48,623 bases of DNA. It comes from a virus. The stretch is from the IMG/VR virus record IMGVR_UViG_3300035670_007543, positions 1 through 48,623 of that record. One strand, written 5' to 3'. Both the position numbers and the translations under genes were made by a program. Below are positions 21,057 to 28,950 of the stretch, piece by piece (the stretch's first letter is position 1; every line of letters begins with the position of its first letter). The notes beneath the pieces are model-generated. The model was not told where the DNA came from and made no database searches. It saw nothing but the letters and a program-made list of their open reading frames with translations.

Positions 21057-23283
21057 ACTAGCCTACGTATTGAGCTCGCCGCTCAAGCAAGATACCCCTG
21101 TTAAACTGCGTCCTTTTGCTAAAGGGCTGGACTTTGATGTATTCTATCTATCTTCTTCTCCTAAAGAAAAAATTCTTAAGAAAGATGTTGATCTAGATCT
21201 AAGTGTTCTAGACAGCTATGATATTGTAAGTCCTGTGGGCGCAGAATCACTAAAGTATGCTTGTGGTCTGACAGGCATTCTTAAGTATGCTGGACAAGTA
21301 GTTAATGATAAGTATGTTCCTATCATTGATCCATCTATGCTATCTATCAAACCTCAGTATCGAGTTGAACTGCAGAAGAGTTTTGATAAAATCAACTCTA
21401 TCGCTACGGGAGACCAGCCTCTTAAGTTTGAAAAAGACTATGCGTATATTGATACAGCAGAACAATTCATTCCTTATCTAAAACAGCTTCAAGAGGCTGA
21501 TACAATCGTATGTGATATTGAGACTACCGCTCTCAGTGCTCGTAAGGGTTCTGTGATTGGGGTAGCACTATCTTCTCGCCCTCACCAAGGCATTTTTGTT
21601 GCAAGTGATGTTATTGAAGAGTTCTATGAAGAAGTGTCAGAACTTTTCCGTACTAAACCTACCGTTCTTCATAATGCAAAGTTCGACGTTCAGTTTCTTT
21701 ATAAAGAAATGAAGTTTGAGTTTCCTCTATTTGAGGACACTATTCTTATGCACTACTGTCTAGACGAAACTGTAGGCTCGCACGGCTTGAAAGAGCTTGC
21801 AATGAAGTTTACTGATCTTGGTGACTATGATAAAGATTTGCATGAGTACAAGAAAGAATTTTGCCGTAAGAACAAGATTCTGCTTGCAGACTTTAACTAT
21901 GGTATGCTTCCGATTGAAATTCTGGCTCCTTACGCATGTAAAGACGCAGATGCGACTTTCCAACTGTATAATAAGTTTAAGCCTATCATTGACAAGAATA
22001 AAAACTTTAAGAATGTGTATTATAACATTCTTAAACCGGCTACTCGCGCACTCATGTATCTAGAAGATACCGGAGGACCTATCGATCTGTCTGTTCTAGA
22101 AAGCATTGAATCTGATTTCCGTATCGATATTGAAGAGTGCATGGCTGAAATTTCTATGCACCCTGCAGTAAAGATCTTTGAAGACAATAACAAAAAGACT
22201 TTCAACCCTAACAGCACTTATCATCTTCGTGATGTTCTGTTCAACATTATGAAGCTAAAGTCTACTAAAAAGACTACTACAGGTGCGCTGTCTACTGACG
22301 CAGAAGTGTTAGAAGAACTTAATAATCCTCTGGCAGATGCTATCCTTGATCTTCGTAAGAAGGTAAAGCTGTCTACTACATATATCAAGAACATTCGTGA
22401 AGGCGTAGACGATGATATGCGTTTGCGCTCGTCTTTCAATATCATTGGCACTGCCGCAGGACGACTATCGTCGTCCGGTGTTCTAAACTATCAAAACCTG
22501 CCGCGTGACAAAGACTCAGGTATTAAAAAGTTCTTCCGTGCTGCCCCAGGTTACAAGATTGTTCAGGCTGACCTTGGTACTGCCGAGGTATATGTTGCTG
22601 CTGCACTAGCTAATGACAAGTTCTTACAACGAGCGTTTGTGGAAGAGCTAGACTTCCACTCATACGTTGCGCATGGCATGTTTAAACTGCCTTGCTCAAT
22701 TGATGAAGTAAAAGAGCTATATCCTGAATATCGTCAAAATGCTAAAGCTATTACCTTTGGTATTCTGTATGGCGCTGGACCTTCTAAAATTGCAGAAACT
22801 GCTAATGTCTCAATGGAAGAAGCTAAACGTTTTATCAAACTTTACTTTGATCAAGCTCGTGATCTTAAGGTTTGGATTGACTCTAACATCAAATTCATTA
22901 AAGAAAATCATTTTACCTACAGTGAGTTTGGTCGTAAGCGTCGTCTTCCTGAAGCAGGTGCAGAATCTAAAGGTGTGGCTGCTCACGCAGAGCGTTCAGG
23001 CCTAAACTTCTTGATTCAGTCTGTTGCGTCTGACATTAACCTGCTTGGTATTATTGATACTGTAGACTGGGTACAAAGCAATAATCTACAAGACGCTGTT
23101 CGCATCTTCGCTACAGTGCATGACTCTACTGTTGCAGAAGTTCGAGACGATATGATCGACGAGTATGTGCATAACCTTCGTTCAAATCTTCAGCGTGATC
23201 GTGGTGTATTCATTAAGGGTAAGCCCATCAACGTAGATATTGAAGTAGGTCCAAGCTGGGGCGAACTAAAGGGGTATAAATGA
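21046..23283 (+). CDS. polA: Family A DNA polymerase with 3'-5' exonuclease
   Basis: 745 aa from ATG at 21046, preceded by GGAGAAGAAT; an ATG four codons upstream lacks such a site. Exonuclease: VCDIETTALSARKGSVIGVA (near 157) and LHNAKFDVQFL, DADATFQLY. Polymerase motif A is QADLGTAEVYVAA (near 507), motif B KAITFGILYGAG (near 567) and motif C TVHDSTVAEV (near 690). The motif B Phe equals E. coli Phe762. No 5' nuclease domain is present; the flap exonuclease at 35.7 kb supplies that role. Motif A departs from the common DYSQIELR in most positions except Asp and Glu. Confidence 0.95.
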   Translation: MSLKLAYVLSSPLKQDTPVKLRPFAKGLDFDVFYLSSSPKEKILKKDVDLDLSVLDSYDIVSPVGAESLKYACGLTGILKYAGQVVNDKYVPIIDPSMLSIKPQYRVELQKSFDKINSIATGDQPLKFEKDYAYIDTAEQFIPYLKQLQEADTIVCDIETTALSARKGSVIGVALSSRPHQGIFVASDVIEEFYEEVSELFRTKPTVLHNAKFDVQFLYKEMKFEFPLFEDTILMHYCLDETVGSHGLKELAMKFTDLGDYDKDLHEYKKEFCRKNKILLADFNYGMLPIEILAPYACKDADATFQLYNKFKPIIDKNKNFKNVYYNILKPATRALMYLEDTGGPIDLSVLESIESDFRIDIEECMAEISMHPAVKIFEDNNKKTFNPNSTYHLRDVLFNIMKLKSTKKTTTGALSTDAEVLEELNNPLADAILDLRKKVKLSTTYIKNIREGVDDDMRLRSSFNIIGTAAGRLSSSGVLNYQNLPRDKDSGIKKFFRAAPGYKIVQADLGTAEVYVAAALANDKFLQRAFVEELDFHSYVAHGMFKLPCSIDEVKELYPEYRQNAKAITFGILYGAGPSKIAETANVSMEEAKRFIKLYFDQARDLKVWIDSNIKFIKENHFTYSEFGRKRRLPEAGAESKGVAAHAERSGLNFLIQSVASDINLLGIIDTVDWVQSNNLQDAVRIFATVHDSTVAEVRDDMIDEYVHNLRSNLQRDRGVFIKGKPINVDIEVGPSWGELKGYK

Positions 23284-23906
23284 TACTTGTAAATGGTCTA
23301 TATAGAAGCGGCTCTACTGTAATATATAATATAGTACACCATATTATTACAGACAAGCTGATAAAAGATTCAGTTGTAAAGCAGCATGAACACTGGGTTA
23401 CTAGGCCATTAGAAAAAAGTGATCTAAATATATACTCTTATAGAGATGTAAGAACTATCACAGCCTCTCTTATGCGTAAGAGGGGCTGGACTGAAGATAC
23501 CTTTTCACATCCCTCTCTTCGTAGTAACTCTACAAAAGACTTTATGTTATTTTTAGTAGATGTAGATCGTAGAGTACGAGACAGATTAGAACGAGAGCAG
23601 CTTAATCACTTAATACTGCGATATGAATCTGATATAGTTAACATAGAGCAAGGCATAAGAAAGATTATAACAAGTCTATCTCTTGAGCTACCAGAAGAAG
23701 TAATACAGATACTAGTAGAGTGTCATAATATAGAGGCGGTAAAGCGCTATGTTGATACTCTACAAAATAAAGAAGATAAGCGCACGTTGTTTCATCCGAA
23801 CCACGTAAGTTTAGAAAAGACACAGTTTAGAGACTATTTAAAAGATGATTCTTGGGATCATCCAATTATTCTAGACTGGTTAAAGGAGCAAAACTATGAC
23901 GTCTAG
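23280..23906 (+). CDS. Sulfotransferase-like protein
   Basis: 208 aa. The start MILVNGLYRSGSTVIYNIVH holds the 5'-phosphosulfate loop (RSGST, 9-13) at the very N-terminus, and NIYSYRDVRTITASLMRKRG resembles the 3'-phosphate site (YRDVR then S). This is the pattern of small PAPS-dependent sulfotransferases seen in marine phages. It may sulfate a sugar from the glycan cassette or another molecule. It is inserted between polA and the helicase, overlapping polA by 4 nt. Confidence 0.78.
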   Translation: MILVNGLYRSGSTVIYNIVHHIITDKLIKDSVVKQHEHWVTRPLEKSDLNIYSYRDVRTITASLMRKRGWTEDTFSHPSLRSNSTKDFMLFLVDVDRRVRDRLEREQLNHLILRYESDIVNIEQGIRKIITSLSLELPEEVIQILVECHNIEAVKRYVDTLQNKEDKRTLFHPNHVSLEKTQFRDYLKDDSWDHPIILDWLKEQNYDV

Positions 23907-24042
23907 CTGCTGTAATGACACCCAAATACGTTCTCATGTAGAAATGCTAACCATAAATGGATTCGAGTATAAAGTAACTATAGTATACTGTTCCAGTTGT
24001 GGAAGCCTAAAAGCTTTATCTAATATCAGGCATGAGAAGTAA
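23896..24042 (+). CDS. Small zinc-ribbon-like protein, 48 aa
   Basis: Hand-translated. ATG at 23896, with AAGGAG 13 nt upstream inside the sulfotransferase end (11 nt overlap). Two cysteine pairs, CC at 5-6 and CSSC at 32-35, are spaced as in a tiny zinc ribbon, and the sequence between alternates as beta strands (HVEMLTINGFEYKVTIVY). It overlaps the next gene by 11 nt. Function unknown. Confidence 0.6.
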   Translation: MTSSCCNDTQIRSHVEMLTINGFEYKVTIVYCSSCGSLKALSNIRHEK

Positions 24043-24550
24043 ATTTTACACAATACAGTTTCCGATATTTACTAAAAAAGTAGCACCTGAATCAGAGCTG
24101 TATAAACGAGATAAACTATTTATATTACCGCCTAAAGGTGATCCAAATAATTTAACCTTAGTAGATGACCTTTCTATCAAAGATATATATCCGCGAAGGT
24201 TAGAGCTACTAAGAAGCACTGATTATAAAGTAATCGAATATGACTATACTTGTAAAGACTTAAGCGCCCTATTGCTAAGTAAGTCTAAGTGGGGGTATGA
24301 TAGTGCTAATAAAACGCACTATTTAAATCAGTCATATAAAGAATATAGAATGAGCTATAGAAAAGTTATAAAAGTTGTCAAAAACGCTTTTTGGGTAGAA
24401 GGAATCAGTTACCCATTCGAGTTACCAGAATTTTTAATTGAAATTACAGATTTAAAAAACTTATGGGTGGGAATGGTATACGTAGATTTTTGTTGGCATA
24501 TTTATGACTTTAGTCCTTTCTATAAACAAAAGGATCGAATAAAGCTTTGA
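24032..24550 (+). CDS. Hypothetical protein, 172 aa
   Basis: No family recognised. It is basic and aromatic-rich: FYTIQFPIFTKKVAPE, TDYKVIEYDYTCKDLSALLL and LWVGMVYVDFCWHIYDFSPF. The mix of strands and charged turns suggests a soluble alpha/beta domain. It is tightly packed between the zinc-ribbon and the SF2 helicase, so a part in replication or recombination is possible by context only. Confidence 0.55.
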   Translation: MRSKFYTIQFPIFTKKVAPESELYKRDKLFILPPKGDPNNLTLVDDLSIKDIYPRRLELLRSTDYKVIEYDYTCKDLSALLLSKSKWGYDSANKTHYLNQSYKEYRMSYRKVIKVVKNAFWVEGISYPFELPEFLIEITDLKNLWVGMVYVDFCWHIYDFSPFYKQKDRIKL

Positions 24551-25851
24551 ATGACTCAAAATTCTCTCTAAAAAATGCTAGAATCTCTGATAAAATTTAT
24601 TTTACGCAAGATGATTTGTACAAAGACGCTAGCGATATATTCTATGAATATTTTAATTACCAAACCGGAGATAGCTTCACGTCAACCTGGTCTCAAGATG
24701 AGGCTACAGGAGAAATTTCTGTACCCTCTGGCGCCTTTTATAAGATAAATTTTGAGAATATCGTAGATGAAAGACCTCTATTTGATAAAAGAGACTGGAC
24801 ATTTAAAGGAACTCTTAAGTCTGAACAACAACAAGTAGCTGATAAAGTATTTAAAGAAGGCAGACTATATAACGCTCTAATAAAAGCTCCTTGTGGCTGG
24901 GGCAAAACTTTCTTGGGGTGTCATTTAATAGCTAATAACGGTAAACCTACTATTATTGTGGTTCACACAAAGTTATTAGCTTATCAATGGCATGAATCGC
25001 TAGAAGCACTAATACCAGATCAAAAAATAGGCTTTATCGGTGACAGTAGGCTTGAAGTGCAAGATATAACAGTAGCTATTTACAAGACTCTAATAAACCA
25101 TCTAGATACCCTAAAAAATAGATATGAAGTAGTATTTGTAGACGAAGCACACCTTTGTCCTGCAGAAATGTTTAGTCAAGTAGTAAATGGTTTAAGTGCT
25201 AGAACTAAAATAGCACTAAGTGCAACCCCTACTAGAAAAGATGGACTTCACATATTTTTATCTGACTACTTTGGGCCAAACAGAGTTACTGCAATAGATA
25301 AGGCTAGATTAACTCCTGCAGTAGAAGTTGTTAGAACAGATATAAACTTTAGGATCCGTAATCCAGCTAGAGATTGGGCCCTAGGATTAAATCAAATATC
25401 TCAAAACGATCAGTATATAGATCTAATATGTGATGTAGCTAGACGAAAAATAGCACAAGGTCGCTGTTTATTAATAATATCTGAACGCATTGACATGCTA
25501 AACAGAATTAACGCTAAACTAGAACGCTCTGAAATGTTAGTAGGCGCTACTAAAAACGCAGACAGAGAGCGGATACTCAAAGAGGCTGGAAAGTCTGTAG
25601 ACGCTATTTTATCTACAAAAATATTTGATGAAGGTATTTCTTGTCACAGATTAGACACTATTCTATTTACCTGCCCTCAAAATAACTATGCAAAGCTAGA
25701 GCAAAGAATAGGACGTATTGTTCGTGAACATGATGAAAAAAAGTTCCCACTGATTGTTGACTTTTGGTTAAAAGGTCCGATAGTAAAAAATATGCAAGAG
25801 AAACGGTTGCAGTGGTACAAGCAGCAGCAATTTCATATAAATCCATTTTAG
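24547..25851 (+). CDS. SF2 helicase (UvsW/DEAD-like)
   Basis: 434 aa from a TTG overlapping the previous stop. Motif I is APCGWGKT (114-121), motif II VDEAH (about 198-202), motif III ALSATPTRKDG; the C-terminal half has ATKNADRERIL, LSTKIFDEGISCH (motif V) and QRIGRIVREH (motif VI). T4 UvsW-type helicases unwind branched intermediates and R-loops, so this enzyme probably moves replication from origin-based to recombination-based. The N-terminal 90 aa are a separate accessory domain. Confidence 0.9.
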   Translation: MNDSKFSLKNARISDKIYFTQDDLYKDASDIFYEYFNYQTGDSFTSTWSQDEATGEISVPSGAFYKINFENIVDERPLFDKRDWTFKGTLKSEQQQVADKVFKEGRLYNALIKAPCGWGKTFLGCHLIANNGKPTIIVVHTKLLAYQWHESLEALIPDQKIGFIGDSRLEVQDITVAIYKTLINHLDTLKNRYEVVFVDEAHLCPAEMFSQVVNGLSARTKIALSATPTRKDGLHIFLSDYFGPNRVTAIDKARLTPAVEVVRTDINFRIRNPARDWALGLNQISQNDQYIDLICDVARRKIAQGRCLLIISERIDMLNRINAKLERSEMLVGATKNADRERILKEAGKSVDAILSTKIFDEGISCHRLDTILFTCPQNNYAKLEQRIGRIVREHDEKKFPLIVDFWLKGPIVKNMQEKRLQWYKQQQFHINPF

Positions 25852-25853
25852 CG

Positions 25854-25882
25854 TTGACAATCCCTAATTATATGCGTATACT
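25854..25882 (+). promoter_or_regulatory. Consensus promoter overlapping the start of the next gene
   Basis: TTGACA (25854-25859), 17 nt, TATACT (25877-25882), two nt after the helicase stop. The best ATG for the next gene (25872) lies between the two boxes, so a transcript from here would start downstream of it. Either the gene has a later start, or the promoter serves the SSB gene. Confidence 0.6.
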
Positions 25883-26306
25883 ATTAAATATATTAGAGAT
25901 AAAAAAAGCTGCAAGAAATAACCCAGACGCAGAAGTGCTACTAACATTTGCGCTAGCTGTTGGGCCAAATAGAGTAATCTCTACAAACTTTGCATCTCTT
26001 CGAGATAAGCTGAACATCAGTTCAGTACCCCAATTCTTATTCACTAAGGGATATCTAGAAAGATTCCCTACAACAATCGTATCAAGATTTTACCTACAAG
26101 AACCACAGTGTTATATGACTAACCCTGGATGGCTTCATTATAAACTACCGGCTAAAATTAAGAGCGATTACCTGCACATCCTTGGTCAACGAAGTTTAAG
26201 TAATTCTTCAAACTGTTTTCCAGAACACTATGTTGACGAGCTTTATTGGAAAAACCCATTAATAACTCACGCTGACCGGATGATTAAACTTACATTGGAG
26301 AAATAA
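25872..26306 (+). CDS. Hypothetical protein, 144 aa
   Basis: I choose ATG 25872 (MRILLNILEIKKAARNNPDA), since the longer frame from 25764 overlaps the helicase by 88 nt. No Shine-Dalgarno is seen. The protein contains LTFALAVGPNRVISTNFASL and KLNISSVPQFLFTKGYLERF, a possible winged-helix-like layout, but I do not recognise a family. It lies directly upstream of the SSB gene. Confidence 0.5.
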   Translation: MRILLNILEIKKAARNNPDAEVLLTFALAVGPNRVISTNFASLRDKLNISSVPQFLFTKGYLERFPTTIVSRFYLQEPQCYMTNPGWLHYKLPAKIKSDYLHILGQRSLSNSSNCFPEHYVDELYWKNPLITHADRMIKLTLEK

Positions 26307-26307
26307 T

Positions 26308-26976
26308 ATGGCACTAGAATGGACTAACCTAAAAGTACAACCCGCTGGGAATAATAACAATAACCGTAATATTGAGCGCATCAAGCTTGTAGATGGAGAG
26401 AATCGTCTTCGTCTAGTAGGCAACGTTATGCCTCGCTACGTATATTGGGTGACTAATAACGAAGGCAAGCGCACTCCTGTTGAGTGCTTGAGTTTTGTTC
26501 GGGAGAATGAAACTTTTACAGAAGCAGCAGGTATTGATCCTGTTAAAGAGATTGACCCTGCAATCTATGCAGAAAAGCCAGTATTCTCTTATGTTTGTAA
26601 TGCTATTGATCGCAAAGATGGCCAACTAAAGCTGTTTGACCTAAAGCCAACTATCTACCGCCAGATTCTAGATTATGCTATGAATCCTGAGTACGGCAAT
26701 CCTGCCGACCATGAAGAAGGCTATGACATTACTATTAAGAAGGAAAAAACCGGCCCACAGGTAATGAACGTTAAGTATACCTGTATTCCTTCTCGTAGAA
26801 CAGTTCCTCTTACTGAAGCTGAAAAGTCTGCCGAACATTATGATCTAGAAAAGATCTTTAAACGTCCTTCTTATGCAGAACAGAAGGAATTCCTACTTCG
26901 CAACACTTCTTACTTCTCTGAAGCTGTTGTAGGTGACTTGCGAGTAGGCAGTGATGAAACTATGGAAGATATTTAA
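26308..26976 (+). CDS. Single-stranded DNA-binding protein (gp32-like)
   Basis: 222 aa. It starts with MALEWTNLKVQPAG and a short Asn-rich stretch, then RIKLVDGENRLRLVGNVMPR, an OB-type strand set also seen in phage SSBs; aromatic VYWVTNNEGK, YVCNAIDRKDGQLKLFDLKP and an acidic end (VGSDETMEDI) are typical of gp32-like SSB tails that bind partner proteins. GGAG lies just before the ATG. Position after the SF2 helicase and before SbcD/SbcC agrees. Confidence 0.75.
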   Translation: MALEWTNLKVQPAGNNNNNRNIERIKLVDGENRLRLVGNVMPRYVYWVTNNEGKRTPVECLSFVRENETFTEAAGIDPVKEIDPAIYAEKPVFSYVCNAIDRKDGQLKLFDLKPTIYRQILDYAMNPEYGNPADHEEGYDITIKKEKTGPQVMNVKYTCIPSRRTVPLTEAEKSAEHYDLEKIFKRPSYAEQKEFLLRNTSYFSEAVVGDLRVGSDETMEDI

Positions 26977-27992
26977 TGACTAAGAAAAAACTATCTGATT
27001 ATGCAGGTGGTTCTGATGGGGAGCCTAACAGCTCCCCAGAAGTTTCTGCACCTCAAGAAAGCACTAGGATGGCTGCCCCTTCTATTGCAGAGTCTGATGC
27101 AACTAGAGACGTAGCAGCACTAGGAGCTAGAAAAACACTTAATAGCGCTGTCAATAATGTTACGATTCCTCCTGACGGTAAAGCTTTCTTTAACCAAGTG
27201 GGCCCTAATCAAGTAAAACTTGATGGTGAAGAGCTGAAAAAGATGAATGTCTTTTTTGCGACACCTTGCTATGGTGGACTAGTTACTGACCAGTTTTTCT
27301 TAAGCATGTTTAAGTTGTCTCAAGCACTTATTCAAAATGGTATTAACTTTAGAATTACCACTCTACGTAACGAAAGCTTGATTCCTCGCGCTAGAAACAT
27401 TCTAACTGCTATGTTTATGGATGATCCTAGTGCTACCCACTTAATGTTCATTGACGCAGACATTGAGTTTGAGCCTGATGCAGTTCTTCGTATGCTAGCA
27501 ATGAATAAGAACGTAGTTGCTGCTGCATACCCTAAAAAGACTGTTGACTGGGCTGGAGTCTCTCGTGCAGTTGAGCGTAAGGAACAAGACCCTGCTCCTT
27601 TTGGCGCAGAGTACGCTATCAATTTAAAATTTGTTGATAGAGAAACTAAGCGTGTGCACTCTCAAGATGGTGCTGTAGAAGTTCTTGACGCATCTACCGG
27701 CTTCTTTATGATTAAAAAAGAAGTAATTAAAACAATGTTTGAAGCGTATCCTGATCTACACTACAGAAATGATAGTTCTATTGATCCTCGCTTTAATAAA
27801 TACTGCTATTCTCTCTTTGATACTATCCATGATCCAAGAGACAATAGATATCTGTCAGAAGACTATACTTTCTGCAGACGTTGGCAAGCCTTAGGTGGCA
27901 AGATTTGGGTTGATCCTAATACTAAACTAAATCATGTCGGCGCCTTTACTTTCCAAGGTAATCTAAATAAGATCTTCAACTATGGCGCTTAA
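26976..27992 (+). CDS. GT-A glycosyltransferase-like protein in the replication module
   Basis: 338 aa. The first about 85 residues are a Ser/Ala/Pro-rich low-complexity leader (GEPNSSPEVSAPQESTR). The domain begins NVFFATPCYGGLVTDQFFLS, has the DxD motif in LMFIDADIEFEPDAVLRML, VVAAAYPKK, DASTGFFMIKKEVI and DYTFCRRWQALGGKIWVDP ending in NHVGAFTFQG. This is an Anp1-like/GT2 set common in large marine phages. Acceptor could be DNA, a protein or a glycan. It overlaps SSB by 1 nt and SbcD by 11 nt, so it is co-expressed with replication genes. Confidence 0.75.
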   Translation: MTKKKLSDYAGGSDGEPNSSPEVSAPQESTRMAAPSIAESDATRDVAALGARKTLNSAVNNVTIPPDGKAFFNQVGPNQVKLDGEELKKMNVFFATPCYGGLVTDQFFLSMFKLSQALIQNGINFRITTLRNESLIPRARNILTAMFMDDPSATHLMFIDADIEFEPDAVLRMLAMNKNVVAAAYPKKTVDWAGVSRAVERKEQDPAPFGAEYAINLKFVDRETKRVHSQDGAVEVLDASTGFFMIKKEVIKTMFEAYPDLHYRNDSSIDPRFNKYCYSLFDTIHDPRDNRYLSEDYTFCRRWQALGGKIWVDPNTKLNHVGAFTFQGNLNKIFNYGA

Positions 27993-28947
27993 GATTCTTT
28001 CTAGTGCTGATTGGCACATTCTATTAAGAAAAAAGAAAGTTCCTTACGAATGGCAAGAGAACCGCTTCAAGCTCATGTTCCAAAAGCTTCATGAGCTTGA
28101 AGCGTCTTGCGATATACATATTATAGCAGGCGATATTTTTGATAAGAAGCCTGAGCCTGATGAGATTTGCTTATTTCTAAGTTATATCAACGCGGTTACT
28201 ATACCTACATTTATTATTCCTGGTAATCACGAAGCGACTAAAAAAGGCGAAAGCTTTTTTGAGTATTTTACTCAAGATAACGCTATTACTAATCCTAATG
28301 TTAGAATCTTTACTAAAAACGGTAGAGCAGAGATTTTTGGTCAAGGATTTCAATTTTTTCCCTATGGAGAAATGCAGTTAGGAAATATACCTGAGTATGT
28401 AGAGAATGATATCCTAGTTACGCATATTAGAGGAGAAGTACCTCCTCATGTTACAGCAGAGTTTGATTTTGAGCAGATTAGACGCTGGCCTATAACACTA
28501 CTAGGTGACTTACATTTTAGACATAAGTATAAAGACTTTAATGTGTATTACCCAGGGTCTCCTTTAAACACGCATTTTGATAGAGACTCTAAACGTAAAT
28601 ATGGTGTAGACGTATTTACTATTATCGACCCAACAAACTACACCATAGAATTTGTAGACTTAGAACTTCCTAAATTAATCAGAAAAACTGTTAGCAAGCA
28701 GTCAGATATTGTTCCTCACAGCTACGATCATGTTATATACGAAATAACAGGGTCTATTGATGAAGTATCTAAAATTGAAAACTCTGAATTAATTGATAAG
28801 AGAATAGCTGTGCAACCAAGTGAAGATTCTAAACTTGATTTACGAAATAAATCTTTGATAGAAGAGCTAGAAGAGTATCTTACCTACATTAAAGTAGAAG
28901 ATAAACAAAGCATCTTAGACGAGTTCAAGAAAACAGGAATTAAGTAG
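27982..28947 (+). CDS. SbcD/Mre11-like nuclease (T4 gp47-like)
   Basis: 321 aa. Metallophosphoesterase motifs in order: SSADWHI (D10, H12), IIAGDIFDK, PGNHEATKKG, VTHIRG and LLGDLHFRHK. It works with the following SbcC-like ATPase to process double-strand ends for recombination-dependent replication. A perfect 15-bp inverted repeat lies in codons 28-41. Three nt separate it from sbcC. Confidence 0.92.
   Translation: MALKILSSADWHILLRKKKVPYEWQENRFKLMFQKLHELEASCDIHIIAGDIFDKKPEPDEICLFLSYINAVTIPTFIIPGNHEATKKGESFFEYFTQDNAITNPNVRIFTKNGRAEIFGQGFQFFPYGEMQLGNIPEYVENDILVTHIRGEVPPHVTAEFDFEQIRRWPITLLGDLHFRHKYKDFNVYYPGSPLNTHFDRDSKRKYGVDVFTIIDPTNYTIEFVDLELPKLIRKTVSKQSDIVPHSYDHVIYEITGSIDEVSKIENSELIDKRIAVQPSEDSKLDLRNKSLIEELEEYLTYIKVEDKQSILDEFKKTGIK
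28063..28104 (+). repeat. Perfect 15-bp inverted repeat inside the SbcD-like gene
   Basis: CGCTTCAAGCTCATG (28063-28077) and its exact complement CATGAGCTTGAAGCG (28090-28104) enclose a 12-nt loop. RNA from this region would fold into a long hairpin about 80 nt after the start codon. No T-run follows, so it is not a simple terminator. It is far longer than chance hairpins in this window that I noticed. Confidence 0.9.
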
Positions 28948-28950
28948 TAT

